From: Blastopirellula marina
GTDB taxonomy: Bacteria > Planctomycetota > Planctomycetia > Pirellulales > Pirellulaceae
Assembly (NCBI RefSeq): GCF_002967765.1
Contig: NZ_PUHY01000016.1
Span: forward strand, 1-64,000
DNA length: 64,000 nt
Reading direction: 5' to 3'
Shown piece after piece: positions 26,626 through 34,763 of this stretch. Each line of letters starts with the position of its first letter. The stretch's first letter is position 1. A program made the position numbers and the translations under genes. The notes beneath the pieces were generated by a model. That model was not told the origin of the DNA. It ran no database searches and was given only the letters and a program-made list of their open reading frames with translations.

Positions 26626-27285
26626 GTGAATCGAAAGGCAACAACAAGATCTCATCGAGAGTCGAAGAGACGGTGGCCTGCAGAAGGCTGGTGCCGATAT
26701 GTGCTCGCTACCAGTATCGCGTTGATAATGGCGGGGCCTCTATTCGCGCATGACGGTCCCCCTTTTCCAGTCATCATGGACGAACCGGTACCGGGATATT
26801 TGGTATCCGTCTGGGCGGATCCGGATATTGGCACCGGAACGTTCTATGTCATGACGCAACCCACCCAAGACTCTGCGCCTCAGCAAGATCCGCCAAAGAT
26901 AGAGTTATGGGTGCAGCCTGAAAATGGACGCCTACCCAAGAGCAATTATCTCGCTCGCCAGCAGGAATTGAGGAACCGACTTCAGTTCATTGCCGAGCCC
27001 GTCTTTGATCGGCAGGAAGTATTTAGCGTTGGAATTGTCATTGAGAATACGGATGGAAGACGGACAGAACTCTTGACTGAGGTAGAAGCGACGCCACCTG
27101 GCTTAGGGCCGTGGGATTTGGCAATCTACCTCTTCCCCTTCGTGATGTTTGGAGGACTTTGGGTGATCGGCTTCTTCAAGAGGAGTAGATCACCCATAAA
27201 TCCTCATGCAACCAAGGACCAAGAGGAATCTCCGAACGGATCAATCATTGATACTTCTAATTCGCGTAGCGACCTTACTCCCTAG
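26626..27285 (+). CDS. exported protein with C-terminal membrane anchor, unknown function
   Basis: A 219-residue protein starting with GTG at 26626, supported by TAGGAGGT at 26609-26616. A long basic n-region precedes a signal helix (YVLATSIALIMAGPLFA), then HDGPPFPVIMDEPVPG and YLVSVWADPDIGTGTFYV. The ectodomain runs to about residue 160, and a hydrophobic anchor (AIYLFPFVMFGGLWVIGFF) with a basic cytosolic tail follows. The beta-rich ectodomain resembles the YtkA-like neighbour in style. No family is recognised. It lies six bases after the polyferredoxin gene, so it should be part of the same complex or pathway. Confidence 0.75.
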   Translation: MNRKATTRSHRESKRRWPAEGWCRYVLATSIALIMAGPLFAHDGPPFPVIMDEPVPGYLVSVWADPDIGTGTFYVMTQPTQDSAPQQDPPKIELWVQPENGRLPKSNYLARQQELRNRLQFIAEPVFDRQEVFSVGIVIENTDGRRTELLTEVEATPPGLGPWDLAIYLFPFVMFGGLWVIGFFKRSRSPINPHATKDQEESPNGSIIDTSNSRSDLTP

Positions 27286-27296
27286 CGACGTCCACC

Positions 27297-30200
27297 ATGA
27301 ATCAGTACTCCGACAGCCAACGAGGCAGCCCATTTCTTCGTCGACTATTCATAGTCGTCGGTTGTATCGTGGTGGCGATCATCGCGTTGACACTCTTCGT
27401 GGTATTCAAGGGTCCCTGGGACGAGAACAGTGAAGTTTCCGAATCGCTACCTAATGATGCCGTCGAAGAATTTTACGTGGGCGTTTCATCTTTGGATGTT
27501 GAAGCGAACCAACGCGCTCGTGAGATATTCGAATCGTTGTCTGAGAAAATCCCCAACGAATCGGCGGTCTGGGCTAACTACGGCATTGCGTTATTACGAC
27601 TGAACGAGATCGATGCTGCGAAAGAAGCACTTCAAAAGGCAAGGGAAATTGCCCCTAATGATGACCGAATAATCTGGTTGCAAGCGATGATTGAGGAGCG
27701 GGCGGGTCAGTACGATGCAGCAATCGATCTGATTCGTGCGTTAAATACTCCCGATATCAAAGCATTATACCTTTTGGCAGACCTTGTCGAGAGAACAGGA
27801 CGTAGCTCGGCAGACGAGGAAAGACTAGTCCTTCTGAAACGTATTCTTACCCAGGCTCCGGATAATCTGTTGGTCCAACTGAGCCGTGCACGTATTGCTG
27901 CCAAACTGCAAAACAAGGACGAGCTTCAGGCGGCGTTGCAGAATCTTGATGAGCTACAAGCATCGTGGAATGAAACAGCCCTTTCAAAGTACGAATCGTC
28001 AACTAACGCTGCGAATAGCGATGATTTCAGAAAAGTTGGCAGAGAGATTCTGATGCTCGAAAATGTGTTGAAACCAACACCAATTTATCAGCAGAGTCTC
28101 GCAGCAGTTCAGGAAACAAATCATACGCTCGGGCAGCCGATTCGCGGTTTCATGAATCTCGCACCTCCCAGCGTAGTAGTCGCTGAAGCCGATCGGAAAC
28201 TGCACTTCGCCCTCCAATCACGGAATGCGGAAGCATCTCGACTACAAATGTTCTGGGCATTGGCTTTGTCGGGCGAACGTCACTCGAACATCGTGTGGAA
28301 TGGAAATCAGCTTCATATCGACAACAAGACTCCGCTGCCAGTTCCAAGTTCGATGAATCAATCCCAAATCGACATATCATCTCTGCTCGGCGTCGATTTG
28401 AATTCCGACTTTCGCCTTGATGTGGTGGCAGTGGGCGAGAATGGCTTGGTGATATATGTCCAAAATCCCAAGGGAGAATTCAGTTCAGTCATTCCCCAGG
28501 AAGAACTTAAGGACTTCTTTCAACAATCATGGGCGGGTGTTTGGGCGATCGATATTGAGGCAGACGGTGACTTGGACTTGTTGCTAAGTCCTCCACCTTC
28601 AAAGGAAGGCCAAAGCGAGACGCCAGCGACGTGTCAGATTCTTCGCAACAACGGTGACATGACCTTCAGCAAGATTAGTTCGTTAGAAAGTATACCACCA
28701 CTACGCAATTTGCATTGGATCGATTTCGACAATGATGGTGATGGAGATGTCGTTGGGCTGGATACAGAAGGCCGGCTATTGATCGCTTGGAATGAACGTT
28801 CAGGACAATACACATCGCCAGAAGTCATCGCCAGTCCAGTCACTATTCTGTCGACAGACACTGCCGATACGGACGGCGATGGCATTGTTGAATTGATCAC
28901 GCTCGATGACAGCGGTGACGTCCGCCGGTGGTCGTATGACGACACCGATAAAAAATGGACGACTATCACTTTGGTCCACTGGAATGATATAGGCGAACTA
29001 CGAAACTCTTCAGACTGGGAGCGAATCAATCTGCGACTAGCAGACATCGATAATAACGGTGCCGTCGATCTCATTGCTTCCGCAGGAATGAAAACGGCTA
29101 TCTGGTTAAGCGAAGGAACTGAAAGTTTCATTCAACTTACGGATACGCCGGACATGTTTGTTAACCAAGTTGTTGATGCAAACGATGATGGAAGACTGGA
29201 TCTTATCGGAATCTCGAAGAACGGCGTGGCTACTGCCATCAATCAAGGAGAAAAGGCTTACGGGTGGATTTCGATCAAACCGCAAGCAAACCCTAATCCG
29301 GGCGACCAGCGGATCAATTCATTTGGTATCGGAGGAAAAATTGAGATCTTCGCAGGCCAGCTTCGTCGCACGGCGCCAATTCAGTCGCCGATCGTTCATT
29401 TTGGAATTGGAGAGAATCCTAAGACAGGTGTGGCCAGGGTTACGTGGCCGAATGGAACTTCACAGGCAGAGTTCAACCTGAACTCAGGCGAATCGATCAT
29501 TGCTGCTCAGCGGCTGAAAGGCTCATGTCCCTGGGTGTTTGTACGTAACGCGAAAGAAATTCACTTTGTCAAAGACTTCATCTGGCGATCTCCGTTAGGG
29601 CTGAAGATCAACTCTCAAGAGACAGCAGGTGTATCTCAAACCGAAGATTGGATCAAAATACCTGGTGAGTTACTGAGCTCACTTGATGGTACCTACGAAA
29701 TAAGGATTACCGCAGATCTCTGGGAAACGCACTTCTTCGATCATGTATCACTCATGACGGTCGACCATCCTCCTTCCATGGAGGTGTATGTTGACGAGCG
29801 TTTCGTTCCGACCAGTGTTCCCGACCTGCGCTTACACTGCGTGACGCCGCCAACTCCGTTCGAATTGGTAAAAGACGAACAAGGAGATGATGTCACTGAT
29901 CAGTTGACTCAAGTCGATCAGGTTTATGTTGATTCATTTCCACTGGGCCGATTCCAAGGCGTCGCGGAAGACCATTGGATAGAGTTCGAGATCCCGGCGG
30001 ATGTCTCTCCAGATCGATCGTTGTGCTTAATTGGAAGTGGATGGATCTATCCAACAGATAGCTCTCTGAACGTGGCCATCTCGCAAGGAAGCTTTCCAAA
30101 ACCACACGGCTTGGTACTTGAAGCCTATGAACATGAAAGGACTCAAGAAACGACGGTCGTGCCGGGGCAATGGAAGGTCGTGAGTGACAACCTAGGGTTC

Positions 30201-30830
30201 CTCGCAGGCAAGAATAAAACCGTCGTCCTTCCTTTGCCAAACCCGTCAGGACAATCGGGTACACGACGATATCGCTTGAGGACCAATCTGGAGATCTACT
30301 GGGACTTTTTGGGATGGTCCGTCAGAGAAGATGACACTGCGATCGCGACCAACGTTTTAGATTGCATCACTTCGGATCTTAGATACCGAGGGTTTTCGAA
30401 GTTGTCTGCCGAAGACCGTCGCAAACCAGACTTACCGATATATGACACGATTGCGGCGACTGGACCACGCTGGCGTGATCTTCAGGGCTACTACACCCGA
30501 TTCGGTGAAGTGGGAGAGCTATTATCGGAGACAGACGACCGCTACGTCATTATGAATGCCGGAGACGAGATGGTATTGAAGTTCCCTGCACAAGATGAAC
30601 CGCCCCCTGGATGGACTCGAGATTTCGTCCTTGTAGGAGATGGTTGGGTCAAGGACGGAGATTTCAATACAACCCACAGTAAGACCGTATGTCCGTTACC
30701 TAGCCACGCCAATGCAAAATACGATCGCGAAGATAGTTCCTTAGAGAGCGATCCTGTCTACCTTGAGCATCGCACGGACTGGGAGCGGTTTCATACTCGC
30801 TACCGAACGGGTGCCAAAGTCGGACATTAA
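27297..30830 (+). CDS. giant anchored TPR / FG-GAP / ASPIC-UnbV protein
   Basis: A 1177-residue protein. An N-terminal anchor (FIVVGCIVVAIIALTLFVVF, about 16-36) is followed by TPR-like helices (about 50-210; AVWANYGIALLRLNEIDAAK). Calcium-type FG-GAP/VCBS blades begin near 360: DIEADGDLDLLLS, DFDNDGDGDVVGLD (about 476), DTDGDGIVEL, DIDNNGAVDLIAS and DANDDGRLDLIG. An ASPIC/UnbV domain lies at about 668-745 (NSFGIGGKIEIFAG, VTWPNGTSQ). A further 430-residue tail has CPWVFVRNAKEIHFVKDF and WETHFFDHVSLMTVDHPP, seen in long CRTAC1-type proteins. The protein should stick out of the inner membrane. Its role is unknown; a scaffold is plausible. Confidence 0.88.
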   Translation: MNQYSDSQRGSPFLRRLFIVVGCIVVAIIALTLFVVFKGPWDENSEVSESLPNDAVEEFYVGVSSLDVEANQRAREIFESLSEKIPNESAVWANYGIALLRLNEIDAAKEALQKAREIAPNDDRIIWLQAMIEERAGQYDAAIDLIRALNTPDIKALYLLADLVERTGRSSADEERLVLLKRILTQAPDNLLVQLSRARIAAKLQNKDELQAALQNLDELQASWNETALSKYESSTNAANSDDFRKVGREILMLENVLKPTPIYQQSLAAVQETNHTLGQPIRGFMNLAPPSVVVAEADRKLHFALQSRNAEASRLQMFWALALSGERHSNIVWNGNQLHIDNKTPLPVPSSMNQSQIDISSLLGVDLNSDFRLDVVAVGENGLVIYVQNPKGEFSSVIPQEELKDFFQQSWAGVWAIDIEADGDLDLLLSPPPSKEGQSETPATCQILRNNGDMTFSKISSLESIPPLRNLHWIDFDNDGDGDVVGLDTEGRLLIAWNERSGQYTSPEVIASPVTILSTDTADTDGDGIVELITLDDSGDVRRWSYDDTDKKWTTITLVHWNDIGELRNSSDWERINLRLADIDNNGAVDLIASAGMKTAIWLSEGTESFIQLTDTPDMFVNQVVDANDDGRLDLIGISKNGVATAINQGEKAYGWISIKPQANPNPGDQRINSFGIGGKIEIFAGQLRRTAPIQSPIVHFGIGENPKTGVARVTWPNGTSQAEFNLNSGESIIAAQRLKGSCPWVFVRNAKEIHFVKDFIWRSPLGLKINSQETAGVSQTEDWIKIPGELLSSLDGTYEIRITADLWETHFFDHVSLMTVDHPPSMEVYVDERFVPTSVPDLRLHCVTPPTPFELVKDEQGDDVTDQLTQVDQVYVDSFPLGRFQGVAEDHWIEFEIPADVSPDRSLCLIGSGWIYPTDSSLNVAISQGSFPKPHGLVLEAYEHERTQETTVVPGQWKVVSDNLGFLAGKNKTVVLPLPNPSGQSGTRRYRLRTNLEIYWDFLGWSVREDDTAIATNVLDCITSDLRYRGFSKLSAEDRRKPDLPIYDTIAATGPRWRDLQGYYTRFGEVGELLSETDDRYVIMNAGDEMVLKFPAQDEPPPGWTRDFVLVGDGWVKDGDFNTTHSKTVCPLPSHANAKYDREDSSLESDPVYLEHRTDWERFHTRYRTGAKVGH

Positions 30831-30851
30831 TCTCCACGTCAAAAGATAAGT

Positions 30852-32666
30852 GTGAATATCATGTTGCAAAACAACCGTCGATGGTACGTGGCGATTCTGT
30901 TTGTCGCCTTGCTACTCGGGCCTGCGATATATATCCGTTACGCGAACAGCGAGGCCAATTCACATGCATTTCCTGCCAGCGATGCTTCGAACGATTTGTT
31001 AGATCGGTACGGATTCCAGCTTCACGAATCAGCTTCTGAAGCAGGGATCGACTTTAATCACACGCCACCTCGGATTGATTCACAGCTTGCACATATTGAA
31101 CCACAAATTGCCTCCATGGGAGCATCCATCTCGATCGTCGACTTCGATCGCGATGGATGGAACGACATCTACGTCACCAACAGCAGCCCAGGGAGTGCCA
31201 ACGCGATGTATCGAAACCAACAGGATGGAACGTTTCGCGAAATGGCCACCGAACTTGGGATCGCTCAGCTGAATGAGCCAGGGACTGGGGCATGCATGGG
31301 TAGTATTTGGGCCGATTATGACAACGATGGTTTCGAGGATCTTCTAGTTTACAAGTGGGGACCACCAGAATTGTTTCACAATGAAGCAGGCAAGTCTTTT
31401 GTTCGCGTCACTGAGGAGGCCGATCTTCCGTCGTGGTGTAATGCGGGCTCAGCCACTTGGTTCGACTATGACAACGACGGCTATGTTGATCTATTGATCG
31501 CTGGTTACTGGCCGGATGATGTCCGTTTGGAAGCCTTAGAGCATACACGCATCATGCCAGAAAGTTTCGAGTACGCAGGTAACGGAGGCAGAAAGTGGTT
31601 GCTGAGAAATCTTGGAAACGGAACGTTTAAAGACGTCACATCGGACGTTGGCATTTCCAGTACGATGTGGACGCTCGCTGTCGTGGCTGCTGACTTCAAC
31701 GACGATGGCTACCCCGATCTTTTTCTCGCCAACGATTACGGCGTTTCCGAACTATATCTCAATGAAACAGATGATCAGGGGCGGCGCTTTCGCGAAATAG
31801 GTAAGCAAGCCGGGATCGGTCATTCGCCGAAAAGTGGCATGAACGCGGCGGTCGGTGATGTCCTCAACCAGGGAGCACTGGCGATATACGAAACGAATAT
31901 TTCCGAGGAAGGCGTCCTCATTCAGGGAAACAATCTCTGGATGCCCTTAGAAAAGGGAACCGCCCAATTTCAGAACCTCGCTTCGGTGATGGGGGTCGAG
32001 ATGGGCGGATGGAGCTTCGGCGCGCAATTTGGAGACCTGAACAACGACGGCAATCTCGATTTGTACCTAACCAACGGCTATGTGTCAGGTGATCCAGGCA
32101 CGACTTACTGGTATGACTTTTCTGAGATCACCGGGGGCCACTCAAGCATTATTTCCGACGCCAAGAACTGGCCAGCAATGCAAGGTCGAAGCCTATCCGG
32201 TTTTCAGCACAAACGTGTTTGGCTGAATGACGGTGCTGGCAGTTTCACAGAGGTTGGGCAAGCCGTAGGCGTTGCCGATAAGTGCGACGGCCGCGCTGTG
32301 GCGATGGCAGATTTGTGGAATCGGGGTGTTATAGATGTTGTCGTAGCTAACCAAGCGGGGCCAATGCTTCTCTACAAAAATACCGTCGCTAAGGGCAACC
32401 ACTGGATTGAATTCGATCTGACCGGAACGGAAAGCAACAGAAACGCAATCGGTACGCAAGTTACGGTTCATTGGAATGGTCAACAGCAACTCCAACAAGT
32501 GATCGCAGCTAGCGGCTATGCGGCTCAGAACCAGCGTCGACTCCATTTCGGACTCGGGAACGTGTCCGATGTCGAAAAGGTAGTTATCCGCTGGCCATCG
32601 GGAACGAAACAAGTCATTCAGGCTCCTCAGGCAGATAAGATTCATGGAATTGAAGAATCAAAATGA
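30852..32666 (+). CDS. CRTAC1/UnbV-type FG-GAP protein, anchored
   Basis: A 604-residue exported protein (GTG at 30852, or ATG at 30861). An uncleaved or cleaved signal helix (YVAILFVALLLGPAIYI) precedes at least five Ca-binding FG-GAP blades: DFDRDGWNDIYVTN (about 97), DYDNDGFEDLLV (155), DYDNDGYVDLLIAG (205), DFNDDGYPDLFLAN (281) and DLNNDGNLDLYLTN (395). The C-terminal ASPIC/UnbV domain covers about 530-593 (IGTQVTVHWNG, LHFGLGNVSD, IRWPSGTKQ). UnbV is known as a conserved protein of enediyne clusters with no settled function. The stop overlaps the UnbU gene by ATGA. Confidence 0.88.
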   Translation: MNIMLQNNRRWYVAILFVALLLGPAIYIRYANSEANSHAFPASDASNDLLDRYGFQLHESASEAGIDFNHTPPRIDSQLAHIEPQIASMGASISIVDFDRDGWNDIYVTNSSPGSANAMYRNQQDGTFREMATELGIAQLNEPGTGACMGSIWADYDNDGFEDLLVYKWGPPELFHNEAGKSFVRVTEEADLPSWCNAGSATWFDYDNDGYVDLLIAGYWPDDVRLEALEHTRIMPESFEYAGNGGRKWLLRNLGNGTFKDVTSDVGISSTMWTLAVVAADFNDDGYPDLFLANDYGVSELYLNETDDQGRRFREIGKQAGIGHSPKSGMNAAVGDVLNQGALAIYETNISEEGVLIQGNNLWMPLEKGTAQFQNLASVMGVEMGGWSFGAQFGDLNNDGNLDLYLTNGYVSGDPGTTYWYDFSEITGGHSSIISDAKNWPAMQGRSLSGFQHKRVWLNDGAGSFTEVGQAVGVADKCDGRAVAMADLWNRGVIDVVVANQAGPMLLYKNTVAKGNHWIEFDLTGTESNRNAIGTQVTVHWNGQQQLQQVIAASGYAAQNQRRLHFGLGNVSDVEKVVIRWPSGTKQVIQAPQADKIHGIEESK

Positions 32667-33577
32667 ATAGCTCTACTCACCGTATCGCGAATGAAGAACC
32701 TTCCTCAAACGATAAACCGCAAGTTTCGTTCTTCGCCAAATTCTTCAGCCTCGACAATCGCTTTCTCGCGCCGATCTTCATTACGTTGATTCTCGTCGTA
32801 GGCCAGTTGACATTCGGTATGCTGGAAAGCTGGTCACGAACCTTTCTCGCAATTGGCGTCTGCATTGTTTGTGAAGTTGTGCTAGGCCGATTGCTTTTAG
32901 GAAAGTTTCCTTACCTGGCGAGTGCTTATATCTCGGGGATCAGCGTCGGTATTCTTATACGTTCACCATTTGTTTGGCCATACGCGTTGTGCGCGGCGCT
33001 TTCCATTATGTCGAAATACGTTCTGCGTTGGCGTGATCGCCATCTATGGAACCCCTCGAACTTCGGTGTGAGTGCGATGTTGTTTCTATATCCCGCCGCC
33101 GTAGCCTCCCTTAGTATTCAATGGGGGAACTCGATCTGGCCCATGGCAATCATTTGGTGCCTGGGCTCACTGATCGTGATGCGACTAAAACGATTTCACA
33201 TTTGCTTGACGTACGTCGTGACTTTTTTGGTGCTGGCGTACGTCCGTTGCCTTATCACGGGCAAGCCTTACGGAGCGAGCATCGCTCCACTAACGGGGCC
33301 CATGTATCAACTCTTTGTCTTCTTTATGATCACCGATCCTAAAACAACGGTACGCAGTACTTGGGGACAATGTCTCGTCGCCGTATCCATTGCCGCGGTG
33401 GAAATGATGCTTCGTCTGGCCGAGGTCATCCACGCGCCGTACTACGCACTGTTTCTAGTGGGACCAGCAGCCAACGTGCTTGAAATCTGGCTCACGCAGA
33501 ATCGGACACCTGATCCGATCAAGGATGAGGTCAACATCACACCTGAGACGACACTTGCCCATGCCGAACCTTCGTAA
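32663..33577 (+). CDS. UnbU-type membrane protein (RnfD/NqrB-like)
   Basis: A 304-residue membrane protein with about nine helices. The segments WNPSNFGVSAMLFLYPAAV and LTGPMYQLFVFFMITDPKTT match RnfD/NqrB-like proteins and the UnbU protein of enediyne gene clusters; RnfD/NqrB subunits carry flavin in ion-pumping redox complexes, but a flavin-attachment threonine motif is not evident here. It starts within the upstream UnbV-type gene (ATGA overlap), as unbV and unbU pair in enediyne loci. Together with the polyferredoxin it suggests an electron path through the membrane (inference). Confidence 0.82.
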   Translation: MNSSTHRIANEEPSSNDKPQVSFFAKFFSLDNRFLAPIFITLILVVGQLTFGMLESWSRTFLAIGVCIVCEVVLGRLLLGKFPYLASAYISGISVGILIRSPFVWPYALCAALSIMSKYVLRWRDRHLWNPSNFGVSAMLFLYPAAVASLSIQWGNSIWPMAIIWCLGSLIVMRLKRFHICLTYVVTFLVLAYVRCLITGKPYGASIAPLTGPMYQLFVFFMITDPKTTVRSTWGQCLVAVSIAAVEMMLRLAEVIHAPYYALFLVGPAANVLEIWLTQNRTPDPIKDEVNITPETTLAHAEPS

Positions 33578-33658
33578 CCAATGATAAAAGAGTGAGGTGC
33601 CAGTACTTGGGCAGAACAAAGTCGACATGCTTCACAACAGTCTTTCTGGAGAACGCAT

Positions 33659-34270
33659 ATGCCATTTATTCAGTGGATCAACGAACAGGATGCAGAGGGA
33701 GAGGTGGCGGAAGGGTACGACATTTACTTCCAAAAACGTCCAGACCGGACTCAAGTGGCAGACATCGTCAAATGCTTCAGCCATCGCCCCGACTTCATGA
33801 AACAAATGATGGAGTTCAGTTGGAAGGTTCATTTCTGCGATGGTCATCTATCGGAACGAGTCAAAGAGATGATCGCAACGTTGGTGTCCGGACAAAATCG
33901 TTGTCCCTATTGCATGCACTCGCATGCCTATTTCCTTCACTCTCATGGAGCCGAAGATAGTGTCGTTGCGGCGGTTGGAAAAGGAGACCTTGACGACGCG
34001 AGAATACCAGCTAACGAGAAGGCACTTCTCAAGTTTGCGTACAAGCTGACGAACAATTCGCACAAGAATCGTCCGGAGGACGTGCAGGACTTACGAGATG
34101 CGGGATGGAGCGAACCACAAATTGCGGAGGCTGTCTACATTACCGCATTGTTTGCTTTCTTTAATCGCGTTGCCAATGGATTCGGGCTCGAAAATCCAAA
34201 CTACTTCGATCTAGAAGAAAAACCAGATCCCCTCAGTGGATATCTCCCTGCCGTCGGCGAGACCAACTGA
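33659..34270 (+). CDS. AhpD-like (carboxymuconolactone decarboxylase family) peroxidase-related protein
   Basis: A 203-residue cytosolic protein of the AhpD-like/peroxidase-related family. The redox site reads RCPYCMHSHAYFLHSHG: Cys82 and Cys85 with His89, the AhpD pattern. Flanking features fit (SERVKEMIATLVSGQNRCP before it; EKALLKFAYKLTN and EAVYITALFAFFNRVANGFG after). It may reduce a peroxide or a protein disulfide. It is 81 bases after the UnbU gene, with GGAGA upstream of the ATG, and closes the cluster. Linkage of a thiol peroxidase-type gene to UnbU/UnbV genes supports a redox theme. Confidence 0.88.
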   Translation: MPFIQWINEQDAEGEVAEGYDIYFQKRPDRTQVADIVKCFSHRPDFMKQMMEFSWKVHFCDGHLSERVKEMIATLVSGQNRCPYCMHSHAYFLHSHGAEDSVVAAVGKGDLDDARIPANEKALLKFAYKLTNNSHKNRPEDVQDLRDAGWSEPQIAEAVYITALFAFFNRVANGFGLENPNYFDLEEKPDPLSGYLPAVGETN

Positions 34271-34763
34271 CAAGCTGTATTCGCCACGAAAGAGCTGCGG
34301 AGAAATTTGCTGCTTCAAAAACTGTACTTGGTTTCGCGAACAGTGATCTCGAATATCAGGCCCAGTTAGCAGGCCATATCAACCCAACGTTTTCAAATTC
34401 CGTTGGGTAAACGACCATTCGAGTATCCTAAGGAAGTTTCTCGCTTGGTTCTCGAAGCGGGTTAGAAAGTTTCGGCATTCTTTCAGCCAGCCGATCAAAC
34501 GCTCGACGATGTTGCGTCTTCGGTACGTTTCTTCATTGAAGGTAACGAACCAAACGTCTCGGTCTTCGTTCAGCGCCGCGATCCCTCAAACCTTCGAACA
34601 AAGTTGGGATCAACTCAACACCTCAATACGCGTCCAAGACATCCATGCATCGAGGTAACACCTTCTGCAATCGAACGGTTGACGCTGTACGGCGCCATGC
34701 CCTGGGGCATTGACTAATACGACTCCGACCAGATTGGAGGACACTTCACGATTTCGGCGTAGG
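34271..34763. other. intergenic region with a decayed IS piece
   Basis: About 490 bases between the AhpD-like gene and the cytochrome-type gene. Apart from the transposase remnant at 34379-34582 I see no gene. Sequence up to about 34760 may hold more of the decayed element, but no frame is kept. Confidence 0.5.
34379..34582 (-). pseudogene. IS5-family transposase remnant (C-terminal part)
   Basis: Reading the minus strand from 34582 gives IAALNEDRDVWFVTFNEETY, then RRRNIVERLIGWLKECRNFL, TRFENQARNF and a stop at 34379-34381. The IVERLIGWL block carries the Glu of the DDE triad; the rest of the gene is missing. It aligns in protein and DNA with the remnant at 55937-56209 (for example the shared run CTCGAAGCGGGTTAG and the CAGCCAGCCGATC run on the plus strand). 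A short inverted repeat, ACCCAACG/CGTTGGGT at 34382-34408, overlaps the 3' end. Confidence 0.75.

Noticed and set aside
27297-33577. Enediyne biosynthesis gene cluster
   Set aside because: UnbV- and UnbU-type genes are present, but there is no PKSE, thioesterase or other enediyne core gene in the window.
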